8,235 bases of DNA from Flavobacteriales bacterium (GTDB lineage: Bacteria; Bacteroidota; Bacteroidia; Flavobacteriales_E; Vicingaceae). The position numbers and the translations under genes are program-made. Position 1 is the first letter of the stretch. Each line of letters opens with the position of its first letter. This document shows positions 1-7,098 of the stretch, piece by piece. The stretch covers positions 1 through 8,235 of the forward strand of contig JAESUI010000277.1 of the NCBI GenBank assembly GCA_016763135.1, given 5' to 3'. The notes under the pieces are model-generated. The model saw only the letters and a list, made by a program, of their open reading frames with translations, did no database searches and was not told the origin of the DNA.

Positions 1-1373
1 ATCAAATAATGTGCAATCATGGTGTCAAATAATTTTCCTTTCAATTGGATATCATAACTACTCAAAACATTTAAATCGTATTTAATGTTTTGTCCAATTT
101 TTTCGATGTTTTCGTTTTCAAAAAGTGCTTTAAATTCGCCCAAGACTAATGTTGCTTCTTTTTTATTTTCAGAAAGGGGAACATAGAAAGCTTCGTGTTC
201 TTTAAACGAAATAGAAAACCCTACTATTTCGGCTTCCAAAGGATTTAAACCTGTAGTTTCTGTGTCAAAACAAAAAGAGCTTACTTCATTCAATTTTTCA
301 ATTAAATAACTTCTTTTTGCTTCAGTATCTATAAAACGGTAATGATGTTTAGTGTTAGAAATATTTTTTAACTCAATAAAAGCTTCTTTTTCCTCAGCTT
401 CGGCTTTTGTTGCTGTTTCAACTCCCTGTACATTGCCAAATAAATCCATTTGTCCACCAACCTGAACAGGGGCAGATTTTATTTGAATTTCTTTACCTAG
501 TACTTTCTTTGCTAAATTTCTAAACTCTAATTCAGCGAATAGCTCAGTAATTTTTACTTCATCTGGTTTTTCGATTTTAAAATCTGCAATGTCATATTCA
601 ACAGGTACATCCAAAATAATAGTTGCTAATTTTTTAGACAATAGCCCTTGCTCTGCAAATTCAATTACATTTTCTCTTTGCTTTCCTTTTAGCTCTTCTG
701 CATGTTCAATTAACCCTTCAACACTCCCATATTTTGCAATTAATATTTTAGAAGTTTTTTCTCCAATGCCTGGAATTCCCGGAATATTATCAACCGCATC
801 TCCCCACAAGCCTAAAATATCAATCACTTTTAAAGGGTCATCAACACCAAATTTTTCACATATTTCTGGAATACCCAAAACCTGAGCAGGATTACCGTAA
901 GCAGCAGGTTTATACATAAAAATATTTTCAGAAACCAATTGTCCAAAATCCTTATCAGGAGACATCATATACGTTGTAAAGCCTTGTCTTTCGGCTTCTT
1001 TAGCCATTGTCCCAATAATATCATCTGCCTCGTAGCCTTCTAACAAATAGATTGGAATATTAAATGCATCTAATATTTGCTTGATATAAGGGATTGCTGT
1101 TCGAATATCTTCTGGCATTGCTTCTCTTCCTGCTTTGTATTCAGAAAATTCAGCCTCTCTATTTGTTGCTCCGCCAGGGGCATCAAAGACAACAGCAATA
1201 TGTGATGGCTTTTGTTTCTCTAAAACTTCTATCAACGTATTGGTAAAACCCAACATCGCTGATGTATTTAATCCCTTAGAATTATATCTATGGTTTTTTC
1301 CAAAAGCAAAGTATGCTCTATAGATTAGAGCAAAGGCATCAAGTAAAAAAAGCTTCTTATTATCGTCTGACAT
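1..1373 (-). CDS. polA: DNA polymerase I, N-terminal 457 residues (3' end beyond the left edge)
   Basis: Replication and repair polymerase that removes RNA primers and fills gaps. Translating the minus strand from the ATG at 1373 gives an open frame to the window edge. Residues 1 to about 290 are the 5'-nuclease (FLAP) domain: it starts KKLFLLDAFALIYRAYFAF, then GYEADD (D117, D118), SPDKDFGQL (D140, D142) and GLWGDAVDNIPGIPGIG (D192, D195), all carboxylates expected to bind metal. A low-complexity Glu/Ala/Lys linker follows. From about 350 comes a DnaQ-like 3'-5' exonuclease domain with FDTETTG (D370, E372) and GQNIKYDLNVL (D433). These acidic residues are present, so proofreading is probably active, although the third motif and the whole polymerase domain lie outside the window. 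The start is fixed by the family N-terminus. It lies 48 bp downstream of the TonB-receptor stop on the same strand, so read-through transcription is possible. Identity is secure. Confidence 0.96.
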   Translation of the reverse strand, partial: MSDDNKKLFLLDAFALIYRAYFAFGKNHRYNSKGLNTSAMLGFTNTLIEVLEKQKPSHIAVVFDAPGGATNREAEFSEYKAGREAMPEDIRTAIPYIKQILDAFNIPIYLLEGYEADDIIGTMAKEAERQGFTTYMMSPDKDFGQLVSENIFMYKPAAYGNPAQVLGIPEICEKFGVDDPLKVIDILGLWGDAVDNIPGIPGIGEKTSKILIAKYGSVEGLIEHAEELKGKQRENVIEFAEQGLLSKKLATIILDVPVEYDIADFKIEKPDEVKITELFAELEFRNLAKKVLGKEIQIKSAPVQVGGQMDLFGNVQGVETATKAEAEEKEAFIELKNISNTKHHYRFIDTEAKRSYLIEKLNEVSSFCFDTETTGLNPLEAEIVGFSISFKEHEAFYVPLSENKKEATLVLGEFKALFENENIEKIGQNIKYDLNVLSSYDIQLKGKLFDTMIAHYL

Positions 1374-1391
1374 GTTCTAAATTTTGAACAT
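1372..1391. promoter_or_regulatory. Near-perfect 20-bp dyad overlapping the polA start codon; candidate operator
   Basis: On the polA strand the arms are ATGTTC and GAACAT around an 8-base AAAATTTA core. Nine of the ten base pairs of the dyad match and only one pair (A/A) breaks symmetry. The second arm runs into the ATG of polA. Immediately upstream, at 1392-1399, is TATTTTGG, a near match to the Bacteroidota -7 element TAnnTTTG, but I find no good -33 TTTG at the right distance. The dyad would lie around the transcription start or within a very short 5' leader, where a bound dimeric repressor or an RNA hairpin could limit polA expression. AT-rich DNA makes chance palindromes more likely, so the function is inferred only. 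Confidence 0.35.
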
Positions 1392-1421
1392 CCAAAATAC
1401 GATTTTTAGATAGAATCTAAC

Positions 1422-3824
1422 TTAAATTGTAAGGGTATATTGAAACATTGTTGTCCTCATTGATTCTGCTTTTAATGGTCGTAGAGAATATGTTTCATTC
1501 ATGAAATTATTTACAATAACCGAAATTTTATGCTTCTTTTGAAATGCAACTGAAAACCTCGCATCCAAAATAACAACTTCTGGTGCTGCATTTTTGTGGT
1601 AATCTACATATTTAATTGCCTGTAAAGAGCCTCCTGTGTTTGTTGTTACTTCTTCAAAATCAACAATAGCTTTATCATAATTATCTATTTTACTAAAATA
1701 CCTACCACTAACTCCTATTGTTATTATTTTTCTAAATGTATAACTCAAATCTCCTTTAAAGGTTTTTATAAATCGATAGTTTAATATTTGCTGCGTTGAA
1801 TCAGTACTTGTAGCATTATAACTAAATTCTCCTGAACCTCCTGGTTTAAAATCTTTAGCAAAATTAACATCTGGCTCTAATGTAATTGGCTTGATATAAG
1901 TATAAGCAATCATAAATGTTATTCCACTTTTTTTATTGGTACTAATTGTTCCAACTATCGAAGCATCGATTCCTGTTACCCTAGATTTTCCTGTATTTAA
2001 AAATTTAAATCCAGCAATGGCAAAAGTGTAAGTCGAGTCCCAAAAGCCAAATAAATATTCTATTGTGTTTTCGTATTCTTGTCTAAACCCAGCAACATCT
2101 ACATAGCCATAAAATTTACCAACTTTATACCCTTGTCGAATTCCTGCTTCTAAATTCCAACTTTTTTCTGGTTTTAAATCTGGGTTATCAAACACACCAA
2201 AAGATCCTACAGCGGTTTTAATGTATCTTTCAGCTATGGTTGGGAACCGATATCCTTGACCATAAGATGCTCTAAGATTTGTCCCTTCAGTAATTTTGAG
2301 GTTGAGTCCTCCTCTAAAAATTTGAGCATCATCTCTATTTTGGTCATTCAGCCAATAAGCTTCTCTCCTATAGCCTACAGAAACACTTAATACTTCTTTA
2401 AATGTTTTTCTTAGTTCGGTATAAGCAGATGAATTTTCGAGAAAATTATAAGGAGTTCCTCTTCCTTCATAAAGGCTTGCTTTGGAAAATACTTTACTAT
2501 ATGATGTACCAATAATAAGCTCTAAATCTTTAAACTGTTGAAATTCTTTTTTATACTGATAATCAATAAAATATAGTTCTGAATGATTTGATTGATTGTT
2601 GTTCATCTGATTATTTGTAATTAAAACCCTTCCTTTTAAGCTATGCTTTCCATTGTTCTTTGTCAAAAAGTTAATAAATGGGTCTACATTATACATAATT
2701 TGATTTTCCAAGATCACCCCCCCTGGATATGCTCTATAAAAACCTGTAGAATCATCATTCCATGCTAATGTTAAATTTCTAGAATTTTGCATTGCATTAA
2801 CATTTACTCCAAAATTTAAGTTCTCGAAATTTTTCAAATAGTATTTTAACCCTAGATTCACTCTCACTTTTTCACTTGTCATTTGACTATCTTCAAAGTC
2901 AGTTATCGTATCTAATACAAACTTACCTGGGTTTGGAGCTCCGATATACCCGTGATCATTATTTACCATTCCTCCTATTACAAAATTTAGATTGCCAATT
3001 TTTTCACTATGCGAAAAATTCAAACCATGTATATATGGATAATCATCCCACCACTTCATTAATGTATCTTGTGGCGCAGAATAAAACCCTGAGTATAAAC
3101 TAATTTTAGTTGAAGGTTTCATTCCTGGTTCAGCTGTTCTAATATGTATTGATCCACTTAACGCTGATGCACCTGAAAGAACAGAAGAAGCTCCTTTAAT
3201 AATTTCTATTTGTTCAATATTTTCTAGTGGCACAAAGTCCCATAAAGGACGACCTGCATCTCCAGACAGCATGGGCATGTCATCAACAATAACGGCAACT
3301 TTACTTCCTATCCCAAAAGTAAAACCACTTCCTCCTCTTATTTGAGGTTCACCATCAAGAATATTAACACCTGGTGTCTGGTCTAATATTGTTTCAATAC
3401 TTCTGATGTTTTTTTCTTCAATAACAGAGGGTTTAATCACTTCCATTGAAACAGTTAAATCTTCTATTCTTTTATTGAATTTTCCTACTTCAACTTTAAA
3501 AGTCTCGAGGATTTGTGCATCGGGTTGCAATAAAATATTTATATCGGTTTCTTGGTTTTCTACAATAACAACATTAAGTGTGTCGCTTACCATCCCTATA
3601 AATGATACCCCAATCTCATGCTGTCCTACTGGACATGAAAAACTATATTCTCCATTTATATTAGTAGTTCCTCCTGTAGTTATATTGTTTATTAAATAGA
3701 CATTTACTCCGACCAATGTTTCATTAGTAGAAGCATCTTTAATAACGCCTTTTAGGGTTCCGTTTTGGGCATAGAGATTCCCAAATACTAGAAATATTAT
3801 AATGAAAAAAAGTCTAAGTGACAT
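1422..3824 (-). CDS. TonB-dependent outer-membrane receptor with carboxypeptidase-regulatory-like N-terminal domain
   Basis: An 800-residue outer-membrane transporter that would move a ligand into the periplasm using TonB/ExbBD energy. Residues 1-19 form a signal peptide (hydrophobic FFIIIFLVF, then LYA before Q20). Residues 24 to about 105 form a CarboxypepD_reg-like beta domain (GVIKDASTNETLVGVNVYL, then TTNINGEYSF). A plug domain spans about 125-230 and includes ILDQTPGVNILDG, QIRGGSGFTFGIG, VIVDDMPM, NIEQIEIIKGASSVLSGASA and GSIHIRT. The rest is a beta-barrel rich in alternating aromatic strands, with the late plug-interacting RASYGQGYRFPTIAERY and NPDLKPEKSWNLEAGI motifs. The C-terminus is QYTLTI, so it lacks the commonest terminal aromatic residue but still looks like a final strand. 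No SusD gene accompanies it, so it is not a classical SusCD pair. It starts 4 bases after the secreted PCMD-like protein and is presumably co-transcribed with it. The substrate is not deducible; metal complexes, cofactors and glycans are all possible. Confidence 0.93.
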   Translation of the reverse strand: MSLRLFFIIIFLVFGNLYAQNGTLKGVIKDASTNETLVGVNVYLINNITTGGTTNINGEYSFSCPVGQHEIGVSFIGMVSDTLNVVIVENQETDINILLQPDAQILETFKVEVGKFNKRIEDLTVSMEVIKPSVIEEKNIRSIETILDQTPGVNILDGEPQIRGGSGFTFGIGSKVAVIVDDMPMLSGDAGRPLWDFVPLENIEQIEIIKGASSVLSGASALSGSIHIRTAEPGMKPSTKISLYSGFYSAPQDTLMKWWDDYPYIHGLNFSHSEKIGNLNFVIGGMVNNDHGYIGAPNPGKFVLDTITDFEDSQMTSEKVRVNLGLKYYLKNFENLNFGVNVNAMQNSRNLTLAWNDDSTGFYRAYPGGVILENQIMYNVDPFINFLTKNNGKHSLKGRVLITNNQMNNNQSNHSELYFIDYQYKKEFQQFKDLELIIGTSYSKVFSKASLYEGRGTPYNFLENSSAYTELRKTFKEVLSVSVGYRREAYWLNDQNRDDAQIFRGGLNLKITEGTNLRASYGQGYRFPTIAERYIKTAVGSFGVFDNPDLKPEKSWNLEAGIRQGYKVGKFYGYVDVAGFRQEYENTIEYLFGFWDSTYTFAIAGFKFLNTGKSRVTGIDASIVGTISTNKKSGITFMIAYTYIKPITLEPDVNFAKDFKPGGSGEFSYNATSTDSTQQILNYRFIKTFKGDLSYTFRKIITIGVSGRYFSKIDNYDKAIVDFEEVTTNTGGSLQAIKYVDYHKNAAPEVVILDARFSVAFQKKHKISVIVNNFMNETYSLRPLKAESMRTTMFQYTLTI

Positions 3825-3828
3825 CCCC

Positions 3829-4752
3829 TTATTTAATCAGAATTTTCTTTGTAAGAAATCCTTTGTCTGTAGTTAATGTAAAAACGTACATTCCAGCATT
3901 TACTGGTAATTGTTTTTTATATGTGCTAACACCTTTTATTTTTTGTTCCCAAACGATTCTGCCCGACAAATCTACAATTCGAGCCATTGAAGTTTCGTTT
4001 ACATCATTATTAAAATTAATGTTCAAATAATTATTTGAAACAAAAACATTAGCTATTTCATTATCAACTTCATTAATACTTGAAGGATTATAGATCAACT
4101 CTAAATCATCAAATAAAGCAACACTCCCATTAACAGATACAGTACTATCTCCTGCTACTAAAACAGCCAATAGGTATGCAGGAGTGTTAGCATTATAATA
4201 AATAAAAGGAACTGAGAAACGAGTCCATGTACTAGTAGTTCCAGAAAAATCAAACCTTGCTTCTCCAACCCAATTAGCTAATGTTCCATTTTCTGGATTT
4301 TGACCTGCTCCTGTGTGTAAAACCACTTGTGCCTTTCCTGCATCTGATCCTGATGGCGTATATTTATACCACCCTACCAAACTGTCCGGTCTATCTGTAA
4401 AAGAAGAATTCCATTGAACATCTCCAGCATCAGTAAAAACATACCCATTTTCTGGATCTAAATCTGCATGTATTCTTCCTGTAGTTATAATTCCGTTTGC
4501 AACTATTCCAAAAGATGAGATGTTCTCAAGTCTTACAGAATAAGAACCTGAATGAGCATCTGTACTTTGAGACCAGACCTGAGGAGCAAGTACTCCTAAT
4601 GCATCTGCTGTTTTTATTGAACTCCAATCTACAGGTTCATCTACAACAGTTCCTGCATCTTCCCAATTTTCAAAACCAGAATTTTCAATCTGTTGTTGAG
4701 CACTTATTGCAATAAATGTTAATGATAATAATGCGGTAAAGATATATTTCAT
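3829..4752 (-). CDS. Secreted PCMD-like beta-sandwich protein with T9SS type A sorting domain
   Basis: Predicted surface or extracellular protein of 307 residues exported by Sec and then by the type IX system. The frame is open to an upstream ATG at 4788, but I choose the internal ATG at 4752. From there the protein begins MKYIFTALLSLTFIAISAQ, a good signal peptide with cleavage after A18, while the longer start would add 12 polar residues and overlap the promoter. Residues about 20-225 resemble the PCMD family (putative carbohydrate metabolism domain, a jelly-roll-like fold): NSGFENWE near the start, a VDW segment, AHSGSYSVRLEN, GIITTGRI, RPDSLVGWYKY and a closing ALFDDLELIYN. Residues about 235-307 are a sorting tail with ARIVDLSGRIVWEQ, LPVNAGMYVFTL and a terminal TKKILIK. 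No catalytic residues are recognisable, so a binding role is more likely than an enzymatic one. It lies 4 bases upstream of the TonB receptor and probably captures or presents that receptor's ligand. The sorting domain is firm; the PCMD assignment is by motif recognition. Confidence 0.86.
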   Translation of the reverse strand: MKYIFTALLSLTFIAISAQQQIENSGFENWEDAGTVVDEPVDWSSIKTADALGVLAPQVWSQSTDAHSGSYSVRLENISSFGIVANGIITTGRIHADLDPENGYVFTDAGDVQWNSSFTDRPDSLVGWYKYTPSGSDAGKAQVVLHTGAGQNPENGTLANWVGEARFDFSGTTSTWTRFSVPFIYYNANTPAYLLAVLVAGDSTVSVNGSVALFDDLELIYNPSSINEVDNEIANVFVSNNYLNINFNNDVNETSMARIVDLSGRIVWEQKIKGVSTYKKQLPVNAGMYVFTLTTDKGFLTKKILIK

Positions 4753-4777
4753 ATTTCGGGGGTTAGTTAATTTATTT

Positions 4778-4809
4778 CTAAAGTACAAACAATAATATTA
4801 ATCATCAAA
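4778..4809 (-). promoter_or_regulatory. Bacteroidota-type promoter for the secreted-protein/TonB-receptor operon
   Basis: On the minus strand TTTG (complement of 4806-4809) is followed by exactly 20 bases and then TACTTTAG (complement of 4778-4785). This matches the Bacteroidota primary-sigma pattern TTTG-N19..21-TAnnTTTG with one mismatch. The -33 element begins 5 bases past the rlmN stop codon. Transcription would start near 4770-4773, giving a leader of about 20 bases that ends in a CCCCCGAAAT stretch before the ATG at 4752. The position argues against the longer start at 4788 and for expression independent of rlmN. Confidence 0.55.
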
Positions 4810-4814
4810 ATTAG

Positions 4815-5861
4815 TTAAGCCTTATTCTTATTTGCTAATTGCCCACAAGCAGCATCAATATCTTTACCTCTACTCCTTCTAACATTAACAATAAGATTAA
4901 ACGTGTTTTCTAAAAATGCTGCAAATTTATCAGTTTTTTCTGAATCCGCTTTTTCAAATTGAGGATCATCAATAGGATTATATTCAATGATATTAATTTT
5001 ACAAGGAACAGCTTTACAGAAAGTCGCTAAATCTTTGGCATCCTCTAGTGTATCATTAAAATCTTTAAAAATAATATATTCAAAGGTCACTCGTGAACCT
5101 GTTTTTTCATGAAAATAAACCAATGCTTCTGATAAGGCGCCTAAAGAATTACTTTCATTTATTGGCATAATTTCACTCCGTTTAGCATCAGTTGCTGCAT
5201 GTAATGATAAGGCTAAATTAAATTTCACTTCATCATCTCCTAATTGCTTTATCATTTTTGCAATACCTGCTGTAGATACTGTAATTCGTTTTGGCGACAT
5301 TCCCAAACCGTCTTCAGAAGTAATCATTTCAATTGAGCGAAGTACATTTTTATAATTTAGTAATGGTTCGCCCATTCCCATATAAACAATATTGCTTAAT
5401 GGTTTTTGATAATGCTTTTCGGCTTGATTTTTAATTAAAACAACTTGATCAAATATTTCTTCTGCATCAATGTTTCTTAACCGCTCCAATTTTCCTGTTG
5501 CACAAAAGGAACAACTCAAACTACAGCCTACTTGACTTGAAATACATGCAGTCATCCTTTTTTTTCCTGGAATTAAAACTCCTTCTGTAATAAGACCATC
5601 ATATAATTTAAAAGCATCTTTAATTGTTCTATCAGAACTAATTTGTTCTTCAGCAATAATTACAGTGTTAAACACAAAGTTTTGAGTTAACATTTCTCTC
5701 ACCTCAAAAGATAGATTGGTCATTTCATCAAATGATGTTGCTCCTTTTTTCCATAACCATTCATATACCTGTTTTGCTCTAAATGGTTTTTCATTTTGCT
5801 CAACAAAAAAGTCTTTTAATTCCTTTTTTGATAACATTCGTATGTTCTGCTTTTCTGACAT
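4815..5861 (-). CDS. rlmN: Dual-specificity 23S rRNA A2503 / tRNA A37 C2-methyltransferase, radical SAM
   Basis: Radical-SAM enzyme that methylates C2 of adenine 2503 in 23S rRNA and, in characterised members, adenine 37 of some tRNAs, supporting decoding and translation fidelity. The 348 residues match the usual family length. An N-terminal helical accessory domain contains KPFRAKQVYEWLWKKG (26-40). The iron-sulfur motif is C113-x3-C117-x2-C120 in GCSLSCSFCATG. The SAM-binding region has MGMGEPLLNY (161-170), then RITVSTAGI (192-200) and LALSLHAATD (216-225). The two mechanistic cysteines are both visible: C106 in MTACISSQVGC and C339 in DIDAACGQL, the latter being the expected methyl-carrying residue. 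I chose the ATG at 5861 because it gives a typical N-terminus; an internal Met9 is possible but less likely. It is divergent from the amidohydrolase and is followed 62 bp downstream by the secreted-protein gene, which has its own promoter candidate. Confidence 0.97.
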   Translation of the reverse strand: MSEKQNIRMLSKKELKDFFVEQNEKPFRAKQVYEWLWKKGATSFDEMTNLSFEVREMLTQNFVFNTVIIAEEQISSDRTIKDAFKLYDGLITEGVLIPGKKRMTACISSQVGCSLSCSFCATGKLERLRNIDAEEIFDQVVLIKNQAEKHYQKPLSNIVYMGMGEPLLNYKNVLRSIEMITSEDGLGMSPKRITVSTAGIAKMIKQLGDDEVKFNLALSLHAATDAKRSEIMPINESNSLGALSEALVYFHEKTGSRVTFEYIIFKDFNDTLEDAKDLATFCKAVPCKINIIEYNPIDDPQFEKADSEKTDKFAAFLENTFNLIVNVRRSRGKDIDAACGQLANKNKA

Positions 5862-5868
5862 TGAATTG

Positions 5869-5876
5869 CGAAATTA
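5869..5876 (-). promoter_or_regulatory. rlmN: Possible -7 element of the rlmN promoter
   Basis: On the minus strand TAATTTCG (complement of these bases) matches the Bacteroidota -7 consensus TAnnTTTG at all but one position and lies 7 bases before the rlmN ATG, implying a very short or absent leader. No TTTG is found about 20 bases further upstream; that position falls at the edge of the REP-like element. This is a weak call. Confidence 0.3.
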
Positions 5877-5897
5877 CGATTAGTTTTTCAGTATGAG

Positions 5898-5917
5898 ATT
5901 GCTTCATTCCCCGCAAT
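5898..5917. repeat. Small REP-like inverted repeat (ATTGC / GCAAT) in the divergent intergenic region
   Basis: Arms ATTGC (5898-5902) and GCAAT (5913-5917) are perfectly complementary around a 10-base TTCATTCCCC loop. The surrounding context, GAG before and GACG after, resembles a short dispersed palindromic element that I recall from many AT-rich bacterial genomes with the general form GAGATTGCTTC...GCAATGACG. The element is more C-rich than its surroundings. Only one copy is visible here, so its dispersed nature cannot be shown from this window. Confidence 0.4.
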
Positions 5918-5929
5918 GACGTATTTTTG
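5898..5929 (+). promoter_or_regulatory. Promoter candidate for the amidohydrolase gene, giving a nearly leaderless mRNA
   Basis: TATTTTTG at 5922-5929 is an exact match to the Bacteroidota -7 element TAnnTTTG. Exactly 20 bases upstream is ATTG (5898-5901), a three-of-four match to the -33 TTTG. The -7 element ends 5 bases before the ATG at 5935, so transcription should begin within a few bases of the start codon. The -33 half lies inside the left arm of the REP-like repeat. Confidence 0.5.
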
Positions 5930-5934
5930 AACTA

Positions 5935-7098
5935 ATGAAAAAAATCTCCGCTAACTATATATTCACAGGAAATAGTGCACCAATTAAAAATGGAGTTATT
6001 GCAACTGATAACAATGGAGTTATTTTGGAGGTTCTAAATCCAGAAAATGACTCTATTAATTGGGATGAAGTAGAAAAACATGAAGGGATAATTTGTCCAG
6101 GATTTATAAATACACATTGTCATTTAGAATTATCTTATTTAAAAGGGAAACTTACTGAACAAGGCCAATTACCAGGGTTTGTGAAAGAAATTATTTCAAT
6201 AAGAGACAATTTTACTATCCAAGAAAGACAAGAAGCAATTGAATTAGCGGAACAAGAAATGATAAATAATGGTATTGTTGCTGTAGGAGATATTGCTAAT
6301 GGAGCATCAACATTCGCTCAAAAAGAAAATTCACAAATGAGGTACCATACCTTTTTAGAGGTTTTTAGCTTAAATCCTGAGACAGTTGATGAAGTTATTG
6401 ATAGAACAATATCTTTAAAAAAGGAATATCACAATCAAAATAGAATTTCTATCAGTCCCCATGCTCCTTATTCAATGTCGAAACAATTAATGATTTCGGT
6501 AAATAAAGTCTCTGGAGAGATTTTAACTATACATAATCAGGAAACAGAAAGTGAAAATGAGTTGTTTTTAACTAAATCAGGAAAATTATATGAACAGTTA
6601 TCAAGCTTTAATGAGGACATAAAAAAATGGACACCAACTGGCGAAAACTCTTTGCCTTCTTATTTAGCCAACTTTACTGCTGATAAGAAAATTCTGCTAG
6701 TTCATAATACTTATACATGCAAAGAAGATATTGATTTTGCTAAAAATTACTCCAATAACATTTATTGGTGTTTTTGTCCAAATGCAAATAAATATATAGA
6801 AAACAGACAGCCTAAGTATAATTTATTTGTTAATGAAAAATGTACAATAGGAACGGACAGTTTAGCTTCAAATTGGAGTTTATCAATTTTAGATGAACTA
6901 AAAACTATTACTAAAAATAATGCTGAAATCAGTTTAGAAACATTGATTAAATGGGCAACTTTTAATGGTGCTCAACTTTTAGAGTTTAATGAATTAGGTT
7001 CAATCGAAAAAGGGAAATCACCTGGATTAAACCTAATTAAAAATATAGCCTTGGATAATTTATGTTTAACTGAGAAAAGTACTGTTACTCCTTTATAA
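5935..7098 (+). CDS. Metal-dependent amidohydrolase, cytosine/SAH/aminodeoxyfutalosine deaminase-like
   Basis: A 387-residue soluble hydrolase of the amidohydrolase superfamily, predicted to deaminate or hydrolyse a nucleoside-like or small heterocyclic substrate with one bound divalent metal. A small N-terminal beta domain is followed by CPGFINTHCHLELSYLKG, whose H61 and H63 are the HxH metal ligands. Further along are SPHAPYSMS (H176), LTIHNQETESE (H200 and the catalytic-type E203), LLVHNTYT (H257), FCPNANKYIENR and GTDSLASNWSLSILDEL (D308). The full ligand set is present, so the enzyme should be active. The C-terminus returns to the beta domain with LGSIEKGKSPGLNLI. The family contains cytosine, adenosylhomocysteine/methylthioadenosine and aminodeoxyfutalosine deaminases; sequence alone does not separate these, so no symbol is given. 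It is divergent from rlmN, and its last 14 bases overlap the end of the convergent ispD. Confidence 0.9.
   Translation: MKKISANYIFTGNSAPIKNGVIATDNNGVILEVLNPENDSINWDEVEKHEGIICPGFINTHCHLELSYLKGKLTEQGQLPGFVKEIISIRDNFTIQERQEAIELAEQEMINNGIVAVGDIANGASTFAQKENSQMRYHTFLEVFSLNPETVDEVIDRTISLKKEYHNQNRISISPHAPYSMSKQLMISVNKVSGEILTIHNQETESENELFLTKSGKLYEQLSSFNEDIKKWTPTGENSLPSYLANFTADKKILLVHNTYTCKEDIDFAKNYSNNIYWCFCPNANKYIENRQPKYNLFVNEKCTIGTDSLASNWSLSILDELKTITKNNAEISLETLIKWATFNGAQLLEFNELGSIEKGKSPGLNLIKNIALDNLCLTEKSTVTPL

Noticed and set aside
589..885. Plus-strand open frames inside polA (also 1135-1323)
   Set aside because: They are antisense to conserved 5'-nuclease motifs of polA and are Ser/Pro/Phe-rich products typical of shadow frames.
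1406..1420. TTAGAT-AGA-ATCTAA hairpin just after the TonB-receptor stop as a terminator
   Set aside because: The stem is only 6 bp, nearly all A/T, and is not followed by a T-run on the minus strand, so it does not qualify as an intrinsic terminator.
3825..3828. GGGG before the TonB-receptor ATG as a Shine-Dalgarno site
   Set aside because: It touches the ATG with no spacer, and Bacteroidota rarely use Shine-Dalgarno pairing.
2876..4030. Plus-strand open frames opposite the TonB receptor and secreted protein (2876-3103, 3406-3699, 3818-4030)
   Set aside because: They have no recognisable domain and lie antisense to well-supported genes.
4753..4788. Longer start (ATG at 4788) for the secreted protein
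   Set aside because: It adds 12 polar residues ahead of a standard signal peptide and overlaps the predicted -7 element.
4763..4818. TTAGTTAA direct repeat flanking the rlmN/secreted-protein promoter
   Set aside because: Two 8-base A/T-rich copies are easily due to chance, and one overlaps the rlmN stop codon.
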